Source: an uncultured Mucilaginibacter sp. (GTDB lineage: Bacteria; Bacteroidota; Bacteroidia; Sphingobacteriales; Sphingobacteriaceae). Taken from it: 55,585 nt of DNA. The notes beneath the pieces are model-generated. The model saw only the letters and a list, made by a program, of their open reading frames with translations, did not search any database and was not told where the DNA came from. Where the stretch lies: the NCBI RefSeq assembly GCF_946481715.1, contig NZ_CAMLOV010000013.1:1-55585 (forward strand). The letters are read 5' to 3'. Positions 9,046 through 16,352 of this stretch are shown in pieces (positions within the stretch are counted from its first letter, which is position 1; every line of letters begins with the position of its first letter). A program made the position numbers and the translations under genes.

Positions 9046-9351
9046 CTACTTGCCAAACAGGCCGCCCATTCCGCTAAACATAGCGCTGGTCATGGCTGCC
9101 ATTTCGCTTTGGCTCACGTTGTCTGCCTGTTCTATCGCTTTATTAACAGCAATCACCAGTAGCTCTTCCAGTTCTTCTTTATCGGCTTCCTTCAAAAAAG
9201 CCTCATCAATGGTAACTGATTGAACAACCTTATTCCCATTAGCCTGCACGGTTATTTTGCCGCCCTCGGCGCTGCCGGTTACGCTGATTGCATCCAGCCT
9301 TTTCTTTACTTCGCCAGCCTTTTGCTGGGCTTCCATTAATTTATCAAACAT
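9046..9351 (-). CDS. YbaB/EbfC family nucleoid-associated protein
   Basis: A small DNA-binding protein of about 101 residues that coats the nucleoid as a dimer. The family pattern is visible: MFDKLMEAQQKAGEVKKRL at the N terminus, then GGKITVQANGNKVVQSVTIDEAFL and a hydrophobic helical C terminus rich in Met and Gly. I chose the ATG at 9351 rather than the upstream TTG at 9363. The reason is that GGAGG (9356-9360 on this strand) is an unusually good ribosome binding site placed 4 bases before this ATG, and it would be inside the coding sequence if the TTG were used. It probably heads a transcript including the downstream hydrolase. It does not sit in the usual dnaX-recR context. Confidence 0.9.
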   Translation of the reverse strand: MFDKLMEAQQKAGEVKKRLDAISVTGSAEGGKITVQANGNKVVQSVTIDEAFLKEADKEELEELLVIAVNKAIEQADNVSQSEMAAMTSAMFSGMGGLFGK

Positions 9352-9443
9352 AACAACCTCCAAGCCGCCCCGATTGGGAGCAGAATTTTTATTTTACATT
9401 TATATTCTCAAAAATTCCCCTTCAGGGTGCTGGGGGTTCGCTA

Positions 9444-10649
9444 CTAATCTTCCTCCGTATCCCCCGCGCCATTATAAGCACCTTTACGTACTACCGGCAT
9501 GCCTGTTATTTTAAACAAATCATCCAGGTGCAACAAGCTGCCGTTTACCAGGTTTCCCAACAAAACAATGGTGACATCGTTTTTAAGGTCGCGCAGGTAA
9601 ATATGCCGAAAACCGTGCCACCAACCGGTGTGGTAAACAACCTGTTGCCCCGGTGCATCAAATATACGCCAGCCGTAGCCATAACTAAAATGCCCGCGCA
9701 CCATCGGGTTGTGTGCCGTGTAAGCAGAATCCTGGGTGGCGGGTTTTATTAAGCGCCCGGCTTTTAGTGCCTGATCAAAGATGAACAGATCGCCAACGGT
9801 GCTGTAAATGCCTTTATCGCCCACAGGGCCATCCAAAAAGTTTTGCGCTACCGAATAACGCCAACTATTGCGGTCGTGTCCTACTACATCAACAGGTATT
9901 TTATCATATACCGCTTTGGAATAAACGGCAGTATGCGTCATCCCGGCGGGTTTAAAAATGTTTTCCATCATGTAATCGGCATAACTCTTACCGGTAACTT
10001 TTTCTATAATGGCGCCAAGCACCATAAAATTAGAGTTGTTGTAATGAAATTTTTTATCGGGGGCAATATACCTTGCCGGCTTATACTGCGCTATCATTTG
10101 CATAGCGCCGGCGTTGGTTAGGCCTTTCTTTTGGTCGCGGTGCTCCGACCTATAAATGCCATCCACAAAATAAACGTAATTCATCATGCCCGAGCGGTGC
10201 GTAAGTAATAAGCGGATAGTGACGCCTTCGTACGGAAAATCGGGGAAAAACTCTTTAACATTTTGGTCGAGTTTTATTTTGCCGCGTTCCCAAAGCTGCA
10301 TAATTGCAGTGCCGGTCATGGTTTTGGTAACCGAAGCCAATTCGAACTGCGAGCCAATTTTGAGGCTGTCTCGCGTAAGATGGTTAGCCCAGCCAAAAGA
10401 ATTCTCATAAACAATTTTACCTTTTCTTGCTACAAGTACATTGCCATTAAAGCCACTAACCTTGTGCAAGTGTTGCATAAATCCGTCAATTTTTTTGTCG
10501 CCGGTTTTAGGGTCATATTTTAATAACCCTGCGGGGTTAAAGGGCTTCATTGGGTCGGCGGAGGCCTCTTTTTTATCAGCCGGGCCGGATGAGCATGCTG
10601 AGGATAAGAACAAGGAAGCCACGCAAGCAGCTTTGAGCACAAAATTCAT
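9444..10649 (-). CDS. Serine hydrolase lipoprotein, class C beta-lactamase family
   Basis: About 401 residues from the chosen ATG. The N terminus MNFVLKAACVASLFLSSACSS is a lipoprotein signal with the lipid-attachment Cys at residue 19. An upstream in-frame extension would bury this signal and is rejected. The catalytic SxxK is SVTK (Ser 106, Lys 109), the YxN is YNN (Tyr 203, Asn 205), and a late HTGWWHG takes the place of the KTG motif. These fit the PBP4*/class C-like serine hydrolases, which include esterases and D-amino peptidases, so beta-lactamase activity should not be assumed. It is divergently oriented from the TPR gene. Confidence 0.9.
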   Translation of the reverse strand: MNFVLKAACVASLFLSSACSSGPADKKEASADPMKPFNPAGLLKYDPKTGDKKIDGFMQHLHKVSGFNGNVLVARKGKIVYENSFGWANHLTRDSLKIGSQFELASVTKTMTGTAIMQLWERGKIKLDQNVKEFFPDFPYEGVTIRLLLTHRSGMMNYVYFVDGIYRSEHRDQKKGLTNAGAMQMIAQYKPARYIAPDKKFHYNNSNFMVLGAIIEKVTGKSYADYMMENIFKPAGMTHTAVYSKAVYDKIPVDVVGHDRNSWRYSVAQNFLDGPVGDKGIYSTVGDLFIFDQALKAGRLIKPATQDSAYTAHNPMVRGHFSYGYGWRIFDAPGQQVVYHTGWWHGFRHIYLRDLKNDVTIVLLGNLVNGSLLHLDDLFKITGMPVVRKGAYNGAGDTEED

Positions 10650-10760
10650 AGGTAAAAAATTCTTCTTTAAACGAAAGCGAAAATGAGAAATTATATAGAA
10701 GGTTAAAGACAAAAATTTAAATAATGTTTCAACACAATTAAAAACAAGTTAAATTTATGC

Positions 10761-11780
10761 ATGAAACTATTTCGCAAAGCGTTAGTAATTGTGCGGATGA
10801 TAGCCAGTTATTTCGATGCTTACAGCCAGGAAAACCCCAGCGTATTTGAACTTGTAAAACAAGGAATTGAATTAAACAGCCAAAAGAAATATGCCGAAGC
10901 CACTGAAAAATACAAAGCGGCTTTAGCCACCGAGCCCGAAAACGTACAGGCTAATTACCAAATGGCATTTACGCTTTTCTCTGCCGGACGAAATGCGGAA
11001 GCGCTGCCCTTCATCGATAAAGCAACCAAAGGCACAAACCCCAAATTCACTGCCGCCGCCTATAGCCTCATGGGGAGTATTTACCAGGGCATTGGGCAAT
11101 TGCCCAATGCAGTTACCGCCTACCAGGATGCCATTAAAGCGGATAGCACTAATCAGCGTATTTATTACAATTTGGGGATAGCTTATTTTAAAGGCAAACT
11201 ATATACCGAGTCCGAAGCCAGTTTTGAGGCTGCGGTAAAAAAAGACAGCAGCGATGCTGGTAGCTGGCGAATGTACGCACTTGCCACATTCCATCAAAAC
11301 AAACGGGCACAAGCCTTATTGGGATTCTGCAGCTTTTTGATATTGGAGCCTAATTCGGCTAAAAGCGCGGAGGCCTTTGGCAACCTGCAAAATATTTTGC
11401 GACAGGGCGCGCTTCAGCCGGAGCCCGGTTTCAAGCCGCCATCTATCAACAAAATAATGGCTGAATATCAAAAACAAATGATAGGATTAGCGTTAGAAGG
11501 TATGCCGAAACGAAGGTTTAATAATCAAGGTGACTTACTTACAGCGCAACTCAAAGCGGTATTTGATGGTCTAAATCAGATTTCTGCACAAAAGCAATAC
11601 CTGTGGCTTAACCTCACCGATTATTTTGGCAAACTTGCTAGTACAGATAACGTGCCCGCCTTCGCCCGATATATCAGCCAAAGCGCAAAACCAGAGAGCG
11701 CGAAATGGTTGAAGGATAATGCGGAGAAAGCGAATGCTTTGAAGGCATGGTTATCAGCTAATAAATTAAAATTTAAGTAA
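10761..11780 (+). CDS. Tetratricopeptide repeat protein
   Basis: A 339-residue protein with about four TPR units between residues 30 and 190, for example FELVKQGIELNSQKKYAEA, VQANYQMAFTLFSAGRNAEA and RIYYNLGIAYFKGKLYTESE. The C-terminal 120 residues are helical and not recognised. The N terminus resembles a secretion signal ending in AYSQE, but an Arg interrupts its hydrophobic core (ALVIVRMIASYF), so export is uncertain. TPR domains mediate protein contacts, and no partner is evident. The stop overlaps by one base the ATG of the small interrupted membrane gene, suggesting one transcript. Confidence 0.85.
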   Translation: MKLFRKALVIVRMIASYFDAYSQENPSVFELVKQGIELNSQKKYAEATEKYKAALATEPENVQANYQMAFTLFSAGRNAEALPFIDKATKGTNPKFTAAAYSLMGSIYQGIGQLPNAVTAYQDAIKADSTNQRIYYNLGIAYFKGKLYTESEASFEAAVKKDSSDAGSWRMYALATFHQNKRAQALLGFCSFLILEPNSAKSAEAFGNLQNILRQGALQPEPGFKPPSINKIMAEYQKQMIGLALEGMPKRRFNNQGDLLTAQLKAVFDGLNQISAQKQYLWLNLTDYFGKLASTDNVPAFARYISQSAKPESAKWLKDNAEKANALKAWLSANKLKFK

Positions 11781-12079
11781 TGAAAATTAATCGCCGCTGG
11801 CTCCGCTAGGGTATTATCGTTTTAGTTATCATGCTCTTCATATTCGGGTTCGGTTATATTAATAGTCGGATTAGTTTTAAATATGAAGTACAGGATTCAT
11901 TATCTGGCGGCCAAACCCTCAACGAGCATCAAAAAGAAATCATCGGATATATAAATTCGAGCAAAATAGAATTTATTGGCTGCGTAGTTTTACTGATAGC
12001 GGTTTTAATAGTTATCAATTCTGAACCCTCTTTTAACGGGCGGGTTTCTTATGTAAACAAGGGCGAGGCTGACCTGTAA
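11780..12079 (+). pseudogene. Small two-helix membrane protein interrupted by an in-frame amber codon
   Basis: An ATG at 11780 overlaps the TPR gene stop (TAATG) and reads MKINRRWLR, then TAG at 11807-11809. The same frame continues open as GIIVLVIMLFIFGFGYI, a complete transmembrane helix after the basic N terminus. It then runs through a polar region to a second helix (FIGCVVLLIAVLIVI) and ends at 12079. Without the stop it would be a 99-residue membrane protein. An ATG at 11831 could restart translation (82 residues) but would cut the first helix in half. Explanations are a nonsense mutation, a sequencing error (TGG would give Trp), or restart. The family is not recognised. Confidence 0.6.
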
Positions 12080-12139
12080 AACAATTCTCCTGTACCAAAA
12101 AGATTACTTCATCTCTTCCCCATACTCCATTTAAAACCC

Positions 12140-12147
12140 TAAATTTG
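12140..12147 (+). promoter_or_regulatory. -7 box (TAAATTTG) of the fumC promoter
   Basis: TAAATTTG matches TAnnTTTG exactly and lies 23 bases before the fumC ATG. The -33 region about 20 bases upstream has only a weak TTCC. Confidence 0.5.
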
Positions 12148-12170
12148 CCCCCGCAAAACATACTATCCAT

Positions 12171-13568
12171 ATGAGTTTCAGAACCGAATATGATACCATG
12201 GGCGCGGTACAGGTACCGGCCGACAAATACTGGGGCGCACAAACCGAGCGCAGCCGTAATAATTTTAAAATTGGTCCGGAGGCTTCTATGCCGAAGGAGA
12301 TTATAGAGGCATTTGCCTATTTGAAAAAGGCTGCCGCTTACACCAATACGGATTGCGGCGTATTGCCAGCCGAAAAACGCGACATGATAGCCGCCGTTTG
12401 CGATGAGATCTTGGCGGGCAAACTGGATGGCGAATTCCCGCTGGTGATTTGGCAAACAGGCTCGGGCACGCAATCAAACATGAACGTAAACGAGGTAGTT
12501 GCCAATCGCAGCCACGTTTTACAGGGCAATACTTTGGGCGAAGGCAAAACCTTTATCCACCCTAATGATGATGTAAACAAATCGCAATCGTCAAATGATA
12601 CCTATCCAACAGCTATGCACGTTGCTGCCTATAAAATATTGATAGACGTTACCATCCCGGGTATCGAAAAACTGCGCGATACCTTACAAGCAAAAAGCGA
12701 AGCGTTTAAAGCAGTTGTAAAAATTGGCCGCACCCACCTGATGGATGCTACGCCGCTTACCTTGGGCCAGGAATTTTCGGGCTATGTATCGCAGCTTAAC
12801 CACGGGTTGAAAGCGTTACGCAACACCTTTGAGCATTTAAGCGAGTTAGCCCTTGGCGGTACAGCAGTAGGTACTGGTATCAATACCCCAAAAGGTTATG
12901 ATGTAAAAGTGGCTGAATACATTGCCAAATTCACCAACCTGCCATTTATAACGGCCGAGAATAAGTTTGAAGCATTGGCCGCACATGATGCCATTGTAGA
13001 AAGCCATGGCGCTTTAAAACAGATTGCTGTTTCTTTAATGAAAATTGCAAACGATATCCGCATGCTGGCTTCCGGTCCACGCTCGGGTATTGGGGAGATA
13101 CATATCCCTGATAATGAACCTGGTTCGTCTATTATGCCGGGCAAAGTTAACCCAACCCAAAACGAAGCCGTTACTATGGTAGCGGCGCAGGTAATGGGCA
13201 ATGATGTGGCCATCTCGATAGGTGGCAGCAACGGACACTATGAATTGAATGTATTTAAACCGGTAATGGCGGCAAATTTCTTGCAGTCCGCCCGCTTAAT
13301 TGGCGATGCTTGCGTATCATTTAACGACCATTGCGCCGTTGGCATCGAGCCAAACTACGAAGGCATTAAAAAGCACCTCGAAAATTCATTGATGCTGGTA
13401 ACCGCGCTTAACCCGCACATTGGGTACGATGCTGCTGCAAAAATTGCCAAAACTGCGCTGAAAGAAAACAAGTCGCTGCGCGAAACTGCGGTTGGACTTG
13501 GTTACCTTACCAATGAGCAGTTCGACCAGTGGGTGCGCCCCAAAGATATGATAGGCGGATTGAAATAG
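12171..13568 (+). CDS. fumC: Fumarate hydratase class II
   Basis: A 465-residue homotetrameric, iron-independent fumarase of the TCA cycle, interconverting fumarate and malate in the cytosol. It opens [28 protein letters not shown], the class II start. The substrate-site segments are [35 protein letters not shown] with the catalytic His, and the signature [16 protein letters not shown]. The length is standard. It has its own promoter box and is followed by a strong hairpin terminator. Discrimination from aspartase rests on the Thr/Ser pattern and overall match, and I consider fumarase clear. Confidence 0.96.
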   Translation: MSFRTEYDTMGAVQVPADKYWGAQTERSRNNFKIGPEASMPKEIIEAFAYLKKAAAYTNTDCGVLPAEKRDMIAAVCDEILAGKLDGEFPLVIWQTGSGTQSNMNVNEVVANRSHVLQGNTLGEGKTFIHPNDDVNKSQSSNDTYPTAMHVAAYKILIDVTIPGIEKLRDTLQAKSEAFKAVVKIGRTHLMDATPLTLGQEFSGYVSQLNHGLKALRNTFEHLSELALGGTAVGTGINTPKGYDVKVAEYIAKFTNLPFITAENKFEALAAHDAIVESHGALKQIAVSLMKIANDIRMLASGPRSGIGEIHIPDNEPGSSIMPGKVNPTQNEAVTMVAAQVMGNDVAISIGGSNGHYELNVFKPVMAANFLQSARLIGDACVSFNDHCAVGIEPNYEGIKKHLENSLMLVTALNPHIGYDAAAKIAKTALKENKSLRETAVGLGYLTNEQFDQWVRPKDMIGGLK

Positions 13569-13606
13569 CCTCAGCCTCCGGAAGGGGGAATTGAAAACAT
13601 TGCTTT

Positions 13607-13633
13607 AACCCCTCTCCGTTGGAGAGGGGTTTT
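13607..13633 (+). terminator. Terminator after fumC
   Basis: AACCCCTCTCC (13607-13617) and GGAGAGGGGTT (13621-13631) form a perfect 11-bp stem with a GTT loop, followed by TTAAAT. It lies 38 bases after the stop. Confidence 0.75.
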
Positions 13634-13648
13634 AAATATTAAATATTC

Positions 13649-14164
13649 ATGCAAAAACCTTTCGCCTTTTACCTTTTGCCTTTTGCCTTAATTATGGCTT
13701 GCGGCTTAACAGCCTGCCGCTTCAACCCCAATATGCAGGGCCAGGGCGAAGCTGCTTTACAAGGCGAATGGCAGCAGGACACAGGAGCTTTGCAAAAAAA
13801 GCTGGTTAACTATTCGCTTTACCATTTCAAATTTAGCTGCGATTCGTTTTTCGTGAGCATTAAATCCTTCAGCAAAGCTAACGGCGGCTACCCGGATAGC
13901 TGTGTACGAAATGGGCAATGGGGCGAGTACGCCAAAGGCGTTTATGCACAAAAACATGATACACTGCACCTGAAGGGGCTGTTCTGCAACCCCAATTTCA
14001 GCTATAAGGTTGAAGGCGGCTGTTTCCGTTCGGGCAAGTACGAGGAAACTTTCAAGCTCCGCAACAAATCCGATTCTGTTATTCAATTTTTCCCAACATC
14101 AAGCGTTATCCCTTTTGATGCGCAATTAATTAAACGTGCTACCTGCATCCCCAAAACACTATAA
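13649..14164 (+). CDS. Hypothetical lipoprotein downstream of fumC
   Basis: A 171-residue protein I do not recognise. The N terminus MQKPFAFYLLPFALIMACGLTACRF is a lipoprotein signal with the lipidated Cys at about residue 23 (LTAC). The mature part has several cysteines (FSCDSFF, DSCVRNG, LFCNPN, GGCFRS, ATCIPK), which could form disulfides in the periplasm. Alternating short beta-strand segments with phrases such as GEWQQD and KHDTLHLKG recall lipocalin-like small-molecule or stress lipoproteins, but that is only an impression. The stop lies one base before the ATG of the S1/P1 nuclease, so the two are surely cotranslated. Confidence 0.75.
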   Translation: MQKPFAFYLLPFALIMACGLTACRFNPNMQGQGEAALQGEWQQDTGALQKKLVNYSLYHFKFSCDSFFVSIKSFSKANGGYPDSCVRNGQWGEYAKGVYAQKHDTLHLKGLFCNPNFSYKVEGGCFRSGKYEETFKLRNKSDSVIQFFPTSSVIPFDAQLIKRATCIPKTL

Positions 14165-14165
14165 T

Positions 14166-14960
14166 ATGAAAAACCTCTTCAAAAAATTACTGTTGGCAGC
14201 TGCCATACTTTACATCCCGGTGCAAACGATGGCATGGGGTACCAACGGGCACCGCATTACGGGGCAAATTGCATACAGCTACCTTACGCCAAAAGCAAAG
14301 GCTGCTATCAAGGCTATTTTAGGTAACGAATCGTTGGCGCTGGCAGGCAACTGGGCCGATTTTGAACGCTCGAACCCTGATTATAAATACACCGAGGTAT
14401 GGCATTACGTTAATTTGGATAAAGCCTACACTTATCCCGAAATGCAGGAGTACCTGAAGAAGGACACCGTTACTGATGCCTATACCAAACTGGTATTTTT
14501 AATGGGCGAATTGAAAAAGAAAAGCTTGAGTAGGGACCAAAAATTTTTCGCCCTGCATATGCTTATCCATTTAATAGAGGATATCCACCAGCCCATGCAT
14601 ACGGCGCATAGCTTTGATAAAGGCGGTAACGATGTAAAAGTAACGTGGTTTAATAACCCAACCAACCTGCATACCATTTGGGATTCCCAACTCATTGATT
14701 TTCAACAAATGAGTTACACCGAGTACGCTGCCGAAATTAATCATACCACAGCCGCGCAACGTGCCGCATGGCAAAAAGCACCAGTAGCGCAGTGGCTTTA
14801 CGAATCGAACAAGATATGCCAGGATATTTACGCTTACTCTAAAGATGGCGACAAAGTAAACGCTTACAACTACAATTATAAATTTATTGGCACTGTAAAC
14901 CAACGCCTGCTGCAAGGCGGCGTAAGGCTGGCCGGTGTTTTAAATCAAATATTTGGATAA
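14166..14960 (+). CDS. S1/P1 nuclease family, secreted zinc nuclease
   Basis: A protein of about 264 residues. The signal peptide MKNLFKKLLLAAAILYIPVQTMA is followed by a mature N-terminal Trp (WGTNGHR). This is diagnostic because the free amino group of that Trp and the next conserved His coordinate zinc in S1/P1 nucleases. Other ligands are in NWADFERS, WHYVNLD, HMLIHLIEDIHQPMHTAH and NLHTIWDSQLI. It should degrade single-stranded DNA or RNA and remove 3' phosphates in the periplasm or outside the cell, perhaps for nucleotide or phosphate scavenging. The start used (14166) gives an intact signal; an upstream ATG at 14136 overlaps the previous gene and is rejected. Confidence 0.93.
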   Translation: MKNLFKKLLLAAAILYIPVQTMAWGTNGHRITGQIAYSYLTPKAKAAIKAILGNESLALAGNWADFERSNPDYKYTEVWHYVNLDKAYTYPEMQEYLKKDTVTDAYTKLVFLMGELKKKSLSRDQKFFALHMLIHLIEDIHQPMHTAHSFDKGGNDVKVTWFNNPTNLHTIWDSQLIDFQQMSYTEYAAEINHTTAAQRAAWQKAPVAQWLYESNKICQDIYAYSKDGDKVNAYNYNYKFIGTVNQRLLQGGVRLAGVLNQIFG

Positions 14961-14961
14961 C

Positions 14962-15019
14962 AAATGTTGGAAAGTTGAAATGTTGGAAAGTTAAGCCCTC
15001 CCGATAATAACATTTCAAC
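14962..15019. repeat. 16-bp direct repeat with an inverted arm
   Basis: AAATGTTGGAAAGTT is repeated in tandem at 14962-14976 and 14978-14992. GTTGAAATGTT (14974-14984) is then inverted as AACATTTCAAC at 15009-15019. The structure fills the gap between the nuclease and phosphatase genes. Confidence 0.6.
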
Positions 15020-15039
15020 CTTACAACCTTCAAACAACT

Positions 15040-15480
15040 ATGAAAATACTTATGGTATGCCTTGGTAACATTTGCCGGTCGCCGCTGGCGGAGGGGATAA
15101 TGCAACACCTGGCAGATAAAGAAGGGTTAGATTGGCAGGTTGATTCGGCAGGTACCGGTCATTGGCATATTGGTTCACCGCCCGACAGGCGATCCATCCG
15201 TGCTGCTGCCGACCAGGGTGTAGATATCAGCAAACAGGTTTGCAGGCTGTTTCGTGTGAGCGATTTTGATGAGTTCGACCTGATACTGGTGATGGATAAA
15301 AGTAACCTGAGTGACATTTTAGCCAAGGCACGCAATAACCATGATAAAAATAAAGTTAAGTTATTGCTGGGCAACAACATAGTACCCGACCCGTACTACG
15401 ACGACAACCAATTTGCCCCGGTGTTTAAATTGATTGAAGCCGGTTGTAAGGAAATTATCAAACAGTATAAAGACAAATAA
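15040..15480 (+). CDS. Low molecular weight protein-tyrosine phosphatase
   Basis: A 146-residue phosphatase with the P-loop CLGNICRSP (nucleophile Cys 7, Arg 13) at the extreme N terminus and the general-acid loop VPDPYYDD near residue 120, the classic LMW-PTP layout. Length is normal. Bacterial members dephosphorylate tyrosine kinases in polysaccharide export or other phosphotyrosine proteins, and some act as arsenate reductases. No kinase or polysaccharide genes are nearby, so the partner is unknown. It is preceded by a repeat-filled 79-base gap and followed after 14 bases by the DUF3347 gene, so these two are probably cotranscribed. Confidence 0.94.
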   Translation: MKILMVCLGNICRSPLAEGIMQHLADKEGLDWQVDSAGTGHWHIGSPPDRRSIRAAADQGVDISKQVCRLFRVSDFDEFDLILVMDKSNLSDILAKARNNHDKNKVKLLLGNNIVPDPYYDDNQFAPVFKLIEAGCKEIIKQYKDK

Positions 15481-15494
15481 TTGATCAAAATTAT

Positions 15495-15989
15495 ATGAAA
15501 ACACTTCTTTTAAGCATCATTATGGCGTTTAGCATTGCAAACGTTAATGCCCAGCAAGCCAACAGCGTTGATAAAATAACCGCCTATTACATCGGCCTAA
15601 AGGAAGCGCTGGTAAACAGCAATGCGGAGTTGGCCAAAAGCAAATCGGCAGAATTACTTACCGCACTTACAGCCCAATCCGCTAAAAGCATGCAACCTAA
15701 ACAGCAAAAGACATGGGCTATTTACCTTGCCAAGCTAAAATTCGATAGCCGCCACATCAGCGAAACTACCGTGATCGACCACCAGCGCGAGCATTTTGCA
15801 AGCCTGTCTAAAAACATATATGCCTTATTATCAAGCTTAAATATGAATAGCGCACCGCTTTACCAGCAGTATTGCCCTATGAAAAAATCTTATTGGTTAA
15901 GCGAAAGCACGGATATCCGCAACCCTTACTACGGCGAAGATATGATGGAATGCGGCAAAGTAACTGCTACAATTAAAGCGGCGAAGTGA
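15495..15989 (+). CDS. DUF3347 domain-containing secreted protein
   Basis: A 164-residue protein with a Sec signal MKTLLLSIIMAFSIANVNAQ. The rest matches DUF3347: an N-terminal helical bundle (YYIGLKEALVNSNAELAKSKS) and the C-terminal signature CPMKKSYWLSESTDIRNPYYG followed by MMECGKV. The CPM and CG cysteines and methionines are the likely metal site. DUF3347 is often found attached to or beside CusB-type heavy-metal efflux adaptors in Bacteroidota, so a periplasmic copper role is a reasonable inference. It lies 1.4 kb upstream of a clear copper cassette, separated by the repeat array and a minus-strand gene. Confidence 0.88.
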   Translation: MKTLLLSIIMAFSIANVNAQQANSVDKITAYYIGLKEALVNSNAELAKSKSAELLTALTAQSAKSMQPKQQKTWAIYLAKLKFDSRHISETTVIDHQREHFASLSKNIYALLSSLNMNSAPLYQQYCPMKKSYWLSESTDIRNPYYGEDMMECGKVTATIKAAK

Positions 15990-16046
15990 TGATCGCCTTT
16001 GTAAACGCAGGGCAGGATTAACGACGATACACCGTGTAATTGTACG

Positions 16047-16154
16047 ATTCGTACAACTCGTACACTTTCGTACAACCTGGACGATTTCGCACAAGTTCGT
16101 ACAGTTTCGCACACTTTCGTACAGTTTCGTACAAATTCGTACAGTTTCGTACAG
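16047..16154. repeat. 10-bp tandem repeat array, consensus TTTCGTACAG
   Basis: About ten copies of a 10-bp unit. The CG of the unit recurs at 16050, 16059, 16069, 16088, 16098, 16108, 16118, 16128, 16138 and 16148, so the last seven copies have exact 10-bp spacing. One degenerate unit lies around 16076-16084. The core TCGTACA contains palindromic GTAC. The unit length gives a repeated tripeptide-like pattern in minus-strand frames, but I do not think it is coding. The array lies between the DUF3347 gene and the convergent DUF6607 gene. Confidence 0.9.
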
Positions 16155-16295
16155 CAAAAAAGCGGTTTACTAAAATTTGCGTTTTTCGGACGTTTTTCGG
16201 TGTTTTTCTTTGGTTTTCTTTGTTATTCAAACTTTCTGAAAAACGGTGTATTTAGGCTTTCATCAACCATAACGATGGCATACCTTTTGGGCTTA
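16155..16295. other. Gene-free stretch with CGTTTTTCGG repeats
   Basis: CGTTTTTCGG occurs in tandem at 16180-16189 and 16191-16200, followed by related T-rich copies. GAAAAACG at 16238-16245 is the inverted partner of CGTTTTTC, allowing a stem of eight pairs. No gene is seen here. Confidence 0.5.
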
Positions 16296-16330
16296 AAATA
16301 AAAAAGGAAAGCCCCCAAATTGGAGGCCTT
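16296..16330 (-). terminator. Terminator of the DUF6607 gene
   Basis: On the minus strand AAGGCCTCC (16330-16322) pairs with GGGGGCTTT (16316-16308) across a 5-base loop, with G-T wobbles, followed by a CCTTTTTTTATTTT tract. It is 23 bases after the gene's stop. Confidence 0.75.
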
Positions 16331-16352
16331 CGTTTTTCGCCGACATCAATTA

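Noticed and set aside
9410..9440. CCCC...GGGG hairpin followed by TTTTT after the serine-hydrolase gene
   Set aside because: The stem is about 4 bp with an 11-base loop. It could be a weak terminator but it also resembles common G/C-run spacer text, so it was not listed.
9444..10649. Antibiotic-resistance beta-lactamase
   Set aside because: The SxxK and YxN motifs fit, but HTG replaces KTG and the protein is a lipoprotein of the broad serine-hydrolase family, so resistance cannot be claimed.
16047..16154. CRISPR array
   Set aside because: Units are only 10 bp, directly adjacent with no unique spacers, and there are no cas genes.
16018..16230. Minus-strand frames of 60-86 codons across the 10-bp array, with repeated YETVR/CTNL-like patterns
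   Set aside because: The peptide periodicity is a by-product of a 10-bp DNA repeat (30 bp gives ten codons). Several overlapping frames are open equally well, and there is no promoter or plausible protein fold.
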